Below are positions 15,282 through 24,067 of a stretch of DNA of 30,570 bases, piece after piece. The stretch is from an uncultured Clostridia bacterium. Lineage in GTDB: Bacteria; Bacillota; Clostridia; UBA1381; UMGS1253. The position numbers and the translations under genes are program-made. The first letter of the stretch is position 1. Each line of letters opens with the position of its first letter. The notes under the pieces are model-generated. The model saw only the letters and a program-made list of their open reading frames with translations, did no database searches and was not told where the DNA came from. The DNA is taken from assembly GCA_934456295.1 (NCBI GenBank), contig CAKSHB010000017.1:1-30570 (forward strand). Direction: 5' to 3'.

Positions 15282-16478
15282 ATGCATTTGGGAAAAAGAA
15301 GAAAATTTAAGACAATAATAGTTGACAGGCACACAGTTATGACGGCGCTGCCGTTTGTTTTAACAGCAATTTTGCCGATATGCATTGCCGTTATGGCGGC
15401 AGGATATATAGGTACATATATAATGCAGACCGATACAGAGGGGGATTTGGCGCGTGCGGCAATTGAGAATATTGTACCGTCATGCCAAAATGGCGCAGAG
15501 GAGAAAATCGGGCATAAAATTTTATGCTTTATGCTGGGGTTTGACCCGTATAAGCCGGAAACGATTGTATACAGTCAGGTAAGTGCGCTGAAAACGGCGG
15601 CTGTGAATGCGGACAATATGAAAACAGCGCAAAAAGAGAATGAAAATCAGGAAAATACAGAAAATCAGGCTGACGGCGGCGATGATTCGGAGCGATACCC
15701 TATAGTTGAAACGAGCAGTGTTGTGGGGGGAATTTCGAGCAGCGGCGGCAACAAGAACATATATTTAAACAACGAAACAAGCTTTGATATAAACATAGAT
15801 GAGCTTTTGGGCGAGAAACTTTCGATAGAAAAAAAGGAGGGTCCGCTTGTACTGATTGTGCACACGCATACAACCGAGAGCTATACGCCTTCGGGACAAA
15901 GCTCGTATTCGCCTTCGGAGAGCACAAGGACTCAGGATAAAAATTACAATGTTGTGCGCGTGGGGAGTGAAATTGCAGCAGAAATAGAAAAATCGGGGAT
16001 AGGGGTTATACATGATGAAACAATAAACGATTATCCTTCATATAACGGCTCTTACAAAAAAACTCTCGGTGTAATTGAGGGATATCTGAATAAATACCCT
16101 TCGATACAGGTTGTGTTTGACGTGCACCGTGACGGAATGACGAAAAGCGACGGCACAAAACTGAAGGTGTGCGCAGAGGTTGGTGGAGAGAAAACCTCGC
16201 AGGTGATGGTTTTATGCGGCAGCAGCGAAGGCGGTCTGCCGCATCCGAACTGGCGCGAAAATTTAAAACTCGGACTCAGGATACAGGACGTACTGACGCG
16301 TGACTATAAGGGACTTGCAAGACCACTGCACCTCGTAAAAGAGCGCTATAACCAGCATGCGACAAAAGGCTCGATGATAATTGAGGTCGGGACCGACGGC
16401 AACACAATAGAGGAGGCGGTTGCCGCGGGAAAATATACGGGGCGTGCAATTGCAAAGGTTTTGTCGGAATATAAATAA
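15282..16478 (+). CDS. spoIIP: Stage II sporulation protein P
   Basis: Peptidoglycan amidase/endopeptidase of the SpoIID-SpoIIM-SpoIIP engulfment machine, anchored in the mother-cell membrane and acting outside. The 398-residue product has a short basic start, one membrane segment (about 20-48), and a low-complexity linker rich in Glu, Asn and Gln (110-165). The catalytic domain includes IVHTHTTESY (H194, H196), VFDVHRDG (H282) and MIIEVGTDGNT (E368), the positions expected for the zinc site and catalytic glutamate. A GTG at 15252 with AAGGA is an alternative start, adding 10 residues; I prefer ATG 15282, with AGAGGG 9 nt upstream, because the basic anchor starts there. In Bacillus the gene follows gpr; here it stands alone. 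No terminator separates it from the HAD gene. Confidence 0.93.
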   Translation: MHLGKRRKFKTIIVDRHTVMTALPFVLTAILPICIAVMAAGYIGTYIMQTDTEGDLARAAIENIVPSCQNGAEEKIGHKILCFMLGFDPYKPETIVYSQVSALKTAAVNADNMKTAQKENENQENTENQADGGDDSERYPIVETSSVVGGISSSGGNKNIYLNNETSFDINIDELLGEKLSIEKKEGPLVLIVHTHTTESYTPSGQSSYSPSESTRTQDKNYNVVRVGSEIAAEIEKSGIGVIHDETINDYPSYNGSYKKTLGVIEGYLNKYPSIQVVFDVHRDGMTKSDGTKLKVCAEVGGEKTSQVMVLCGSSEGGLPHPNWRENLKLGLRIQDVLTRDYKGLARPLHLVKERYNQHATKGSMIIEVGTDGNTIEEAVAAGKYTGRAIAKVLSEYK

Positions 16479-16481
16479 ATA

Positions 16482-16510
16482 TTGCAAAATACGCGTTTTG
16501 GGTGTATAAT
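16482..16510 (+). promoter_or_regulatory. Sigma-A promoter of the HAD gene
   Basis: TTGCAA (16482-16487) and TATAAT (16505-16510) are separated by 17 bp and begin 3 nt after the spoIIP stop. The HAD gene therefore has its own vegetative transcription. Confidence 0.85.
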
Positions 16511-16581
16511 TTATGCGGCGCATCATGATTTTCGGAATGGGGACATTTTGAGCGCACAATGAACAGGTGAGAGGGAAGAGC

Positions 16582-17259
16582 GTGATAAAAACAGTTTTTA
16601 TTGACATTGACGATACATTGCTTGATTTTGATAAGTGTGCCGAAAAATCCATGGAAAATGCATTTAAAATAATAGGTGAAAGCTTCAGGTGGGAATATTT
16701 TGATGTGTTTACGAAAATTAATACGGATTTGTGGAAAAAGCTTGAAAAACATATAATCACAAAAGACGATGTATACGGCAAAAGATGGAACACAATTTTT
16801 GCAATGCTCGGCATAGAATACGGTGGGGAAAAGTTTGAGAAAATCTTTTTGGATTGTCTTAACAGAAGTACGATATGTGTTCCGCACGCAAAGGAACTGC
16901 TTGCATATCTGAAGGGGAAATATGAGGTGTGCGCCGCAAGCAATGCTTCATACAATCAGCAGATGATGAGGCTTGAAAGTGCGGATATGCTAAAATACAT
17001 AGACCATGTTTTCACATCTGAGAAAATCGGGTATGAAAAGCCGGATAAACGCTTTTTTGATACATGCTTAAAAAAGCTTGGCATAGCAAAGGCACAGGAA
17101 TGTATCATGATAGGCGACTCGCTGAGTGCGGATATATGCGGCGGCGTCGGCTGCGGCATGAAAACATGTTGGTTTAACCCGAAAAAGAAGAAAAATGAGA
17201 ATGATGTATCTGTTGATTACACTGTATATTCACTTTTGGAAATAGAAAATATTTTATAG
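16582..17259 (+). CDS. HAD-superfamily hydrolase (YjjG-like nucleotidase)
   Basis: A 225-residue cytoplasmic phosphatase. The HAD motifs are clear: motif I FIDIDDTLLDFD (nucleophile D8, acid D10), motif II Ser/Asn in CAASNAS, the conserved lysine in GYEKPDKRFF, and motif IV MIGDSLSADI. The alpha-helical cap lies between motif I and II, as in subfamily IA. The overall pattern is closest to the YjjG/YfnB group of pyrimidine 5'-nucleotidases, which clear non-canonical nucleotides; the substrate is inferred, not shown. The GTG at 16582 is chosen since AGAGGG is 6 nt upstream and the protein then starts two residues before the core strand; a GTG at 16567 is possible. A perfect bidirectional terminator follows. 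Confidence 0.88.
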   Translation: MIKTVFIDIDDTLLDFDKCAEKSMENAFKIIGESFRWEYFDVFTKINTDLWKKLEKHIITKDDVYGKRWNTIFAMLGIEYGGEKFEKIFLDCLNRSTICVPHAKELLAYLKGKYEVCAASNASYNQQMMRLESADMLKYIDHVFTSEKIGYEKPDKRFFDTCLKKLGIAKAQECIMIGDSLSADICGGVGCGMKTCWFNPKKKKNENDVSVDYTVYSLLEIENIL

Positions 17260-17282
17260 TGACGCGATGTATGCATTTGTAC

Positions 17283-17312
17283 AAAAAAGACCGTAACTTT
17301 ACGGTCTTTTTT
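17283..17312. terminator. Bidirectional terminator
   Basis: AAAAAAGACCGT (17283-17294) and ACGGTCTTTTTT (17301-17312) give a 12-bp stem with T-runs in both directions. It ends the HAD gene and the converging acyl-CoA synthetase gene. Confidence 0.93.
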
Positions 17313-17336
17313 GATACGTATTCTACTTAATATATT

Positions 17337-18998
17337 TTATTTTTTATCGTTATTTCTTATCTCAACACGCCTTATTTTGCCGCTGGTGGTTTTCGGAAGT
17401 TCGTCCACAAACTCAACGATACGCGGATATTTGTACGGCGCTGTCGCATGCTTTACATATTCCTGAAGTTCATGTACGAGTGCGTTGCTCGGCTCATAGT
17501 CGCGCGTGAGCACAATTGTGGCTTTTACAACCTGACCTCTGTCGGGGTCGGGGGCGGCGGTTATTGCACATTCAAGTACGGACGGGTGCTCCATCAGCGC
17601 ACTTTCAACCTCAAACGGCCCGATACGGTAGCCCGAACATTTTATAACGTCATCGGCACGCCCTACAAACCAGTAGTAGCCTTTGCTGTCGCGCCATGCA
17701 ATATCGCCTGTACGGTAGAACTTTCCGCCGAGCTTTTCTTTTGTGGCTTTTTCGTCGCCGAGAATTGCACACACAAGACCTGTGGGCATATATTTATCGA
17801 TATCGCGGACTACAAGCTCGCCTTCTTCGCCGATGTCGCACGAGTTGCCCTCGTCGTCTATAATATCAATGTTATACAGCGGCGACGGCTTGCCCATTGA
17901 GCCGGGGTTCGGCTCAAAACCGTCAAAATTTGCAAGAAGCACGGTTGATTCGCTCTGACCGAAGCCCTCACACATGCGAAGCCCCGTAAGTTCAAGCCAT
18001 TTGTTGTAAACTTCGGGATTGAGCGGTTCGCCCGCCGTGCAGCAATGTGTTATAAACGACAAATCGTATTTTGTAAGGTCCTCATGAATAAGAAAACGGA
18101 AAATTGTGGGCGGTGCACAGAAGGTTGCCGGCTTATATTTCATAAGAACGCTGAGCATATTATGGGGAATAAATTTATCCATATCATATGCCAAAACCGC
18201 TGCGCCCGAAATCCACTGACCGTATATTTTGCCCCAGCCGAATTTTGCCCAGCCGGAGTCGGAGGCTGTCATATGAAGCTTGTTATCAACGACCTTCTGC
18301 CAGTATTTTGCCGTAACAATATGCCCGAGAGGGTAGGTATGGTTATGTGCAACCATTTTCGGCCAGCCCGATGTGCCGCTTGTGAAATATGTGAGGAATA
18401 TGTCGTCGTTATGTGTTGCGTCATCACCTGTCGGGCGCGGAAAATCCTCGCTGAATTTATCAAGCTCTTCATCAAGCGAAATCCAGCCGCTGCGCGCTCC
18501 GTCAACAATTACCTTATGTTTAAGCGTCTGTGCGTCGGCTGCGGCAAGCTCAACCTGCTCGACTACATAGCTGTCATTTACCGCAACGATTGCTTTAACC
18601 TCTGCGGCATTGCTTCTGTAAGCTATGTCCTTTGCGGTAAGCTGTATCGATGCAGGAATAAGGATTGCGCCGATTTTGTGAAGAGCGGTTGCCAAAAACC
18701 AGTATTCATAGCGCTGGCGCAGAAGGAAAAGAACCCTGTCGCCTTTGTTTATGCCAAGACTCTTGAAAAAGTTTGCCGCTTTATTGCTCAGACGTTTAAT
18801 GTCATCAAAAGTATATATTACCTCGTTATTATGGTCATCACACCACACAAGGGCAATTTTGTTTTTATCATATTCCGCCCATGTGTCAACAACATCATAG
18901 CCGAAATTAAAGTTTTCGGGTATATTGAGTTTATAATTCTGTTTAAAATCCTCATATGAGTCAAATTCAACTCTGTCTAAAAATTTATGTAATAACAT
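17337..18998 (-). CDS. AMP-forming acyl-CoA synthetase
   Basis: Adenylates a carboxylic acid and transfers it to CoA. The 553-residue product shows all ANL-superfamily motifs: the P-loop YFTSGTSGWPKMV (204-216), EGFGQSE (344-350), YRTGD (428-432), the hinge region before DDVIKCSGYRIGP, and the catalytic lysine K541 in KTTSGKIRR. The overall pattern is that of the acetyl/medium-chain acyl-CoA synthetase group rather than the housekeeping acetyl-CoA synthetase (which is about 100 residues longer). The ATG at 18998 has GAGGTGA 9 nt upstream. It is the second gene of an operon with the XRE-cupin regulator (28-nt gap). A regulator with a ligand-binding cupin next to this enzyme suggests control by the acid or its CoA ester; the substrate is unknown. 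Confidence 0.92.
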   Translation of the reverse strand: MLLHKFLDRVEFDSYEDFKQNYKLNIPENFNFGYDVVDTWAEYDKNKIALVWCDDHNNEVIYTFDDIKRLSNKAANFFKSLGINKGDRVLFLLRQRYEYWFLATALHKIGAILIPASIQLTAKDIAYRSNAAEVKAIVAVNDSYVVEQVELAAADAQTLKHKVIVDGARSGWISLDEELDKFSEDFPRPTGDDATHNDDIFLTYFTSGTSGWPKMVAHNHTYPLGHIVTAKYWQKVVDNKLHMTASDSGWAKFGWGKIYGQWISGAAVLAYDMDKFIPHNMLSVLMKYKPATFCAPPTIFRFLIHEDLTKYDLSFITHCCTAGEPLNPEVYNKWLELTGLRMCEGFGQSESTVLLANFDGFEPNPGSMGKPSPLYNIDIIDDEGNSCDIGEEGELVVRDIDKYMPTGLVCAILGDEKATKEKLGGKFYRTGDIAWRDSKGYYWFVGRADDVIKCSGYRIGPFEVESALMEHPSVLECAITAAPDPDRGQVVKATIVLTRDYEPSNALVHELQEYVKHATAPYKYPRIVEFVDELPKTTSGKIRRVEIRNNDKK

Positions 18999-19026
18999 TT
19001 CTTTCTTTCACCTCGTCATAATATGT

Positions 19027-19578
19027 TTACTGTGCTATGACGGTAAGAAATTTTGCCTCTTTGCCGTTCATAGCTTTCTGTCCGTGCGGAAGCGTGGGGT
19101 CGAAATATATCGAGTCACCCTTCTCAAGAATAACGGACTCATCACCGAATTGCACCATTACGGTGCCTTCGACGACGTAGTTAAATTCCTGTCCCTCATG
19201 GACGACGAGTTTATGTTCTTTATCATCGGGCGAAACGGTTACCAGAAGAGGCTCCATCATTTTGTGCCTGAATTTATACGCAAGGCTTTCAAAATGATAG
19301 CCCGGATAACGGTCTATATTTATGCCTTTGCCCTTTTTGACGGCACAGTATGTACTGAGCTTCGGAGATTTGCCCGTAAGTATCTCCGTAAAATCAACTT
19401 TGTATTCGCCTGCAAGCTTATACAGTACGCTTATCGGGATATCAAGCCCGTTTTCCTCATAGCCCTTATAAGTTTCATAATCAACGCCCGCAAGCTTTGC
19501 GACGGCATGTCTGCTGTAGCCGCATATCTCGCGCAGCTCCTTTATTCTGTTTGCTATCTGCTTGAATTCATCTGCCAT
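19027..19578 (-). CDS. XRE-family regulator with C-terminal cupin
   Basis: A 183-residue transcription factor. Residues about 8-62 form a helix-turn-helix (RIKELREICGYSRHAVAKLAGVDYETYKGYE) that binds DNA, and residues about 110-180 are a cupin barrel (GQEFNYVVEGTVMVQFGDES, then GDSIYFDPTLPHGQKA) that would sense a small molecule. The ATG at 19578 has GGGAGG 9 nt upstream; the frame open to 19632 lies in the leader. It is co-transcribed with the acyl-CoA synthetase downstream from its own promoter at 19650-19678. This regulator-ligase pairing suggests autoregulated acid activation. Confidence 0.9.
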   Translation of the reverse strand: MADEFKQIANRIKELREICGYSRHAVAKLAGVDYETYKGYEENGLDIPISVLYKLAGEYKVDFTEILTGKSPKLSTYCAVKKGKGINIDRYPGYHFESLAYKFRHKMMEPLLVTVSPDDKEHKLVVHEGQEFNYVVEGTVMVQFGDESVILEKGDSIYFDPTLPHGQKAMNGKEAKFLTVIAQ

Positions 19579-19649
19579 GATATTGTGCCTCCCTTTTTGA
19601 ATATATTGAACCGTTTTTGTTTCGGGTATCAATATCCTTATTACTATAT

Positions 19650-19678
19650 ATTATATATCAAATGAAAAAAAAGCACAA
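19650..19678 (-). promoter_or_regulatory. Sigma-A promoter of the XRE-cupin/ligase operon
   Basis: On the minus strand TTGTGC and TATAAT are separated by 17 bp, about 70 nt before the ATG. The gene-free stretch 19579-19887 holds this promoter and the divergent comM promoter; I see no other structured element in it. Confidence 0.8.
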
Positions 19679-19791
19679 GTGAATTTGTTACAGAAATTTC
19701 GGTATGGGGATAAAAAAGATAATTTTTGGGCGAAAAAAACATGCAAACGGCAGATATATGGTATAAAAAGTGAGAAAATTTGCAATAACTG

Positions 19792-19821
19792 TTGTAAAAA
19801 AGCGATGTTTTGGTATATAAT
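19792..19821 (+). promoter_or_regulatory. Sigma-A promoter of comM
   Basis: TTGTAA (19792-19797) and TATAAT (19816-19821) are separated by 18 bp, about 65 nt before the ATG at 19888. Confidence 0.75.
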
Positions 19822-19887
19822 CTTATAGTAGGTCAAAATGGCGTATGATAATTTACAGTACATTATTTCGGAGGCTGACGGTATAAT

Positions 19888-21420
19888 ATGATTACAAAGG
19901 TGCAAAGCTGCGGACTTATTGGACTTGACGGCTACATTGTTGATGTTGAGATAGATGTTGCACAGGGTATGCCCGCATTTGACATAGTGGGACTTCCCGA
20001 CGCAGCAGTAAAGGAATCGCGCGAGCGTGTGCGTGCGGCTGTGAAGAACAGCGGTTTTTCGTTTCCTGCACGCCGCATAACAATAAATCTTGCTCCGGCA
20101 CATATCAAAAAAGAAGGCTCTGTATATGATTTGCCGATGGCAATGGCTTTTCTTGCAGCAACGGGGCAGGCAGACGGAAGCAGCATGGAAGATTATGTGT
20201 TTTTGGGCGAGCTTTCGCTTGACGGGAAAATAAATCACATTTCGGGAGTTATGCCGATGGTTATTGCCGCACGTGACAGCGGAGCAAAGACCGCGGTTGT
20301 CCCTGAGGCGAATGCGCGTGAGGCGGCGGTTGTAAACGGAATTGAAATAATAGGCGCAAAAAGTCTTCGCGAGCTGTGTGACCATATGGACGGGCGAAAG
20401 AAAATTGAACCGTGCGTGGTTGATGTGGAGCAGTATTTCAGAAACAGGGCGGATAACAGTCTTGACTTTTCGGAGGTAAAGGGTCAGGAAAACGTAAAGC
20501 GTGCGCTCGAAATTGCCGCCGCAGGAAATCATAATGTTCTGATGATAGGAAGCCCCGGCAGCGGAAAATCGATGATTGCGCAAAGACTGCCGACAATTTT
20601 ACCCGATATGACGCTTGAGGAGGCTTTGGAGGTTACAAAAATACACTCGATTGCGGGCACGCTTGATTCGGATACGCCGATGATAACGACACGCCCGTTC
20701 AGACATCCGCATCATACAATTTCTGCAACGGGACTGTCGGGCGGAGGGCGTATGCCGAAGCCGGGTGAAATAAGTCTTGCGCATAACGGAGTATTGTTTC
20801 TGGACGAGCTGCCCGAATTTAATAAGGACGCACTTGAGGTAATGCGCCAGCCGCTTGAGGACGGGAGCGTTACGATTGCAAGAGTGAGCGCGACTTTGAC
20901 ATATCCGTGCAATGTGATGTTTGTTGCGTCGATGAACCCTTGCCGCTGCGGCTATTACGGCGACCCGAACGGGCGGTGCAAATGCAGCGAAACACAGGTG
21001 GCGCAGTATCTGAGTAAGGTCAGCGGACCGCTGCTCGACAGAATTGATTTACATATAGAGGTTGCGCCTGTTGCATACAAGGATTTGGAAAACGATACGC
21101 CTGCGGAGCGTTCGGCGGAAATAAAAAAGCGTGTTGACGCCGCAAGAAAAATCCAGAGCGAGCGTTATAAGGAATACAATATATATTCAAATTCACAGCT
21201 TACGCCGGCGATGATGAACATATTCTGCAAGCTCGGCGAGGCGGAGAAAACAATTATAAAAAGCGCGTTTGACAGGCTTGGGCTGAGTGCGCGCGCATAT
21301 AACAGAATACTGAAGGTATCAAGGACTATCGCGGATCTTGACGGAAGCGAATATATAAAAGCAAAGCATATTGCGGAGGCGATACAGTTCAGAAGCCTTG
21401 ACAGAAAATTCTGGCATTGA
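19888..21420 (+). CDS. comM: YifB/ComM-family Mg-chelatase-like AAA+ ATPase
   Basis: A 510-residue AAA+ protein; the family member ComM is a helicase promoting branch migration during DNA recombination and natural transformation in proteobacteria. The role in Clostridia is less clear. The N-terminal Lon-like fold (GYIVDVEIDVAQGMPAFDIVG) is followed by Walker A GSPGSGKS (about 219-227) and Walker B VLFLDELPEF (about 302). A cysteine cluster typical of the family (MNPCRCGYYGDPNGRCKC, about 349-366) and the C-terminal Mg-chelatase domain complete it. The ATG at 19888 matches the family start; its GGAGG lies about 13 nt away, longer than usual. proC follows after 49 nt and may be co-transcribed. 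Confidence 0.94.
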   Translation: MITKVQSCGLIGLDGYIVDVEIDVAQGMPAFDIVGLPDAAVKESRERVRAAVKNSGFSFPARRITINLAPAHIKKEGSVYDLPMAMAFLAATGQADGSSMEDYVFLGELSLDGKINHISGVMPMVIAARDSGAKTAVVPEANAREAAVVNGIEIIGAKSLRELCDHMDGRKKIEPCVVDVEQYFRNRADNSLDFSEVKGQENVKRALEIAAAGNHNVLMIGSPGSGKSMIAQRLPTILPDMTLEEALEVTKIHSIAGTLDSDTPMITTRPFRHPHHTISATGLSGGGRMPKPGEISLAHNGVLFLDELPEFNKDALEVMRQPLEDGSVTIARVSATLTYPCNVMFVASMNPCRCGYYGDPNGRCKCSETQVAQYLSKVSGPLLDRIDLHIEVAPVAYKDLENDTPAERSAEIKKRVDAARKIQSERYKEYNIYSNSQLTPAMMNIFCKLGEAEKTIIKSAFDRLGLSARAYNRILKVSRTIADLDGSEYIKAKHIAEAIQFRSLDRKFWH

Positions 21421-21469
21421 TTTTATAAGGACAAAGTCAAAAGCAATAAACGGAAGGGAAGGATTATTT

Positions 21470-22270
21470 ATGAAACTCGGTGTAATAGGGGCGGGAAATA
21501 TGGCATCTGCAATAGTAAAAGGTGTTGCAGGCTCGGGAAAGATAGACGCGCACAGCATATATGTGTCAGATAAGGACACGGCAAAGCTTGATGCGCTTGC
21601 AAATCAGACGGGCGTAAACGTGAGCGGAAACAACTCGGAGGTTTACAAAAACAGCGATGTTATTATTTTTGCGGTAAAACCGAATGTGTATCCGATTGTA
21701 CTTGATGAGGCGTCAAAAAGCGGGGGTATCGGCGAAAAGCTGATTATATCGATTGCGCCCGGGATAAGCACAAAGACGATTGAGGGGTATTTTGACATGG
21801 GGGCGCATGTTGTGCGCACAATGCCGAATACGCCGGCGATGGTCGGTGAGGGAATGAGCGTGCTGTGCAGAGGCACAAACGTAAGCGATGAGCAGTTTGA
21901 TACGGCAAATATGATTTTTTCGTGCATAGGCAAAACTGCGGAGCTTGGCGAAAATATGATGGACGCGGTTGTTGCGATAAGCGGCAGCAGTCCTGCATAT
22001 GTGTTTATGCTGATTGAGGCAATGGCAGACGCAGGGGTTCAGAGCGGACTTGCGCGCAGTGTGTCATATGAGCTGGCGGCACAGTCGGTTCTCGGCTCGG
22101 CAAAAATGGTGCTTGATACAAAGAAGCACCCGGGAGAGCTTAAGGATATGGTGTGCTCACCGGGCGGCACAACGATTGACGCGGTGGCAGTGCTTGAAAA
22201 GAAGGGTTTCCGCAGTGCGATAATTGAGGCAATGGACGTATGCACAAAGAAAACGCGCGCAATGGGCTAA
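21470..22270 (+). CDS. proC: Pyrroline-5-carboxylate reductase
   Basis: Catalyses the last step of proline synthesis, reduction of pyrroline-5-carboxylate with NAD(P)H. The 266-residue protein has the N-terminal Rossmann dinucleotide site (LGVIGAGNMASAIVKG, 3-18), the substrate-region motif VVRTMPNTPAMVGEG, and the P5CR dimerisation signature (SGSSPAYVF, then HPGELKDMVCSPGGTTIDAV). The ATG at 21470 is chosen because AAGGGAAGGA precedes it and the Rossmann strand begins at once; the frame extends upstream into comM without conserved residues. It lies 49 nt after comM with no terminator between. Confidence 0.96.
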   Translation: MKLGVIGAGNMASAIVKGVAGSGKIDAHSIYVSDKDTAKLDALANQTGVNVSGNNSEVYKNSDVIIFAVKPNVYPIVLDEASKSGGIGEKLIISIAPGISTKTIEGYFDMGAHVVRTMPNTPAMVGEGMSVLCRGTNVSDEQFDTANMIFSCIGKTAELGENMMDAVVAISGSSPAYVFMLIEAMADAGVQSGLARSVSYELAAQSVLGSAKMVLDTKKHPGELKDMVCSPGGTTIDAVAVLEKKGFRSAIIEAMDVCTKKTRAMG

Positions 22271-22290
22271 AATAAATAATTTATGTAACC

Positions 22291-22320
22291 GTCATTTTCA
22301 TCGTTTCCCGAACATACAAA
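22291..22320 (+). promoter_or_regulatory. Sigma-E-type promoter of spoIIM
   Basis: GTCATTTT (22291-22298), 14 bp, CATACAAA (22313-22320) compares with the known sigma-E pattern GTCATATT, about 14 bp, CATACAAT: 7 of 8 matches in each box. The start falls near 22326-22328, downstream of the first possible ATG. Confidence 0.75.
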
Positions 22321-22356
22321 TTAATGTATGGACAAAAGGGGAGGCGTGCATTCGGC

Positions 22357-22953
22357 GTGAAAGCAAGGGAGATTTTCGGAAGATACATTGCGAATAACAA
22401 AATTTTGCTTATAATATGCACGGCGATGATGACTGCGGGGATATGCGCCGGCAGCATATACTGCGTATCGCTCAAAAACGGCGCCGCACTCGGCGGTATC
22501 GGCGATTTCGGTATGCTGTCATCGCCTTATGACACAAAAGCGGTTTTTTTATCATCACTCGCAAATTCGGCACAGCTTGCGTTTTTTATGTGGTTGTGCG
22601 GCTGTACAAGGCTCGGTATACCGATTGCACCGATGATAATTGCGCTCAAAGGCTTTGCATGCGGATTTTGCATTGCGGCAATTACTGCCGTATACGGCTC
22701 TGCCGGACTGCTGGCGGCAGGGGTTGCAATACTTCCGCAGATGCTCGTTATGTTTGTACTTATGGAGATTTTCTGTGTTGCGGCGATAAATCAGGCGCTG
22801 TATTCACATGCTGCCGGAGGCGGAGCGGAAAAGAGAAGGCGGTTTGTATCATACTGCGTATTCTGCGCAATGCTGCTGGGCGGATTTGTGCTGTGTTCGC
22901 TTTTTGAGAGCTATGTGTCGCCGTATTTGCTTGTGAAGACACTGGGTCTGTGA
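22357..22953 (+). CDS. spoIIM: Stage II sporulation protein M
   Basis: Membrane scaffold of the SpoIID-SpoIIM-SpoIIP machine that drives engulfment of the forespore. The product has about five hydrophobic segments. The central part (FLSSLANSAQLAFFMWLCG, then ALKGFACGFCIAAI) is the most SpoIIM-like, matching the family pattern of FMWxxG and LKGxxxGF. Its neighbour xerD is also linked to spoIIM in Bacillus. I choose GTG 22357 (198 residues) since GGGGAGG ends 12 nt upstream and the sigma-E-type promoter would start transcription after the alternative ATG at 22324, which has no ribosome binding site. With that ATG the protein has 209 residues. Confidence 0.85.
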   Translation: MKAREIFGRYIANNKILLIICTAMMTAGICAGSIYCVSLKNGAALGGIGDFGMLSSPYDTKAVFLSSLANSAQLAFFMWLCGCTRLGIPIAPMIIALKGFACGFCIAAITAVYGSAGLLAAGVAILPQMLVMFVLMEIFCVAAINQALYSHAAGGGAEKRRRFVSYCVFCAMLLGGFVLCSLFESYVSPYLLVKTLGL

Positions 22954-23106
22954 TATGTTTTCTTTTTTATGAAAACAATAATTAAAAATGGAAAAACAGG
23001 TAAAATGTTTTATGAAAAAATTTAAAAAAGATATATACTTTTTTAAAAAAATTTTGTAAAATAGAATTAAAGTTTTACTTGTTTTATCAAAGGGGATATA
23101 GATATA

Positions 23107-23991
23107 ATGTTGGACTCATATCAGGAAAATTTTGCAAGGTATCTTGATGAGGAAAAGCGCCTCACACAAAATACGCTGCTTTCTTACAGACGCGATATAG
23201 AACAGTACATAGAATACCTTGAAGAAAGAAAAATATATGATATTGACAAAACGAACAAGACAATCGTGCTTACATATCTTCTTTCGCTTCAGAAGCAGGG
23301 GAGGGCAACTTCGACAATATCGCGGCATCTTGCGTCGCTGCGCTCATTTTACGGATATCTTAACAGAATGGGAATGATAAAAAAAGACCCGACACTCGGG
23401 CTTGAGGCTCCGAAGGTTGAAAAAAGGCTGCCTCATATACTTTCGGCAGGCGAAGTTGAGCGGCTCATGGAGGCACCTGACTGTTCGGATTTGAAGGGAT
23501 ACCGCGACAAAGCGATGCTTGAGCTGCTATACGCTACGGGCATACGTGTCAGTGAGCTTATATTGCTTGATGAAAGTGATTTGAATGTGCAGATGGGGTT
23601 TGTGCGATGCAGAAGCTCGCGTAAACGTGTGATACCGCTCGGGAGCATTGCCGTGAAGGCATGTGCCGATTACATAGAAAACGCAAGAGGCGCCATGGTG
23701 AAAGATGAAAATGAAACGGCTCTTTTTGTAAACTGCAACGGTCACCGTCTGACAAGACAGGGTTTTTGGAAGATTATTAAGCAGTATAAGACCCGTGCAG
23801 GCATAAGCGGAGAGCTTACGCCCCATACGCTCAGACATTCGTTTGCAGCACATTTGCTTGAAAACGGAGCTGATTTGCATGCCATACAGGAAATGCTGGG
23901 GCACAGTGACATATCATCGACGCAGATATATTCTCAGCTTTTGAAAAACCGCATAAAAGAAGTCTATCAGAAGGCACATCCGCGTGCGTAA
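23107..23991 (+). CDS. xerD: Site-specific tyrosine recombinase XerD
   Basis: Resolves chromosome dimers at dif with a partner recombinase. The 294-residue product has an N-terminal SAM-like DNA-binding domain (1-90) and the catalytic domain with all active-site residues: R147 (ATGIRVSEL), K173, H240 and R243 (TPHTLRHSFAAHLL), H266 (MLGHSDISS) and nucleophile Y275. It is the length of a core Xer protein, not an integrase. Position next to spoIIM favours xerD over xerC. The ATG at 23107 has AAAGGGG about 11 nt upstream. The preceding 153 nt (22954-23106) are very AT-rich, with a weak 7-bp inverted repeat near 22956 but no clear terminator. Confidence 0.94.
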   Translation: MLDSYQENFARYLDEEKRLTQNTLLSYRRDIEQYIEYLEERKIYDIDKTNKTIVLTYLLSLQKQGRATSTISRHLASLRSFYGYLNRMGMIKKDPTLGLEAPKVEKRLPHILSAGEVERLMEAPDCSDLKGYRDKAMLELLYATGIRVSELILLDESDLNVQMGFVRCRSSRKRVIPLGSIAVKACADYIENARGAMVKDENETALFVNCNGHRLTRQGFWKIIKQYKTRAGISGELTPHTLRHSFAAHLLENGADLHAIQEMLGHSDISSTQIYSQLLKNRIKEVYQKAHPRA

Positions 23992-24067
23992 AAAATATGT
24001 CGAAAAAGTGTTTAAAAAGCGTGAGAAGGGGTAAAAATATAGCAGAAAGTATTTGGAGGCGATGGTC

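Noticed and set aside
18045..18959. 304-codon plus-strand frame opposite the acyl-CoA synthetase
   Set aside because: Antisense shadow; the opposite strand has all ANL motifs.
19651..20583. 310-codon minus-strand frame opposite comM
   Set aside because: Composition is Cys/His/Tyr-rich as expected for antisense of a coding region; no recognisable domain.
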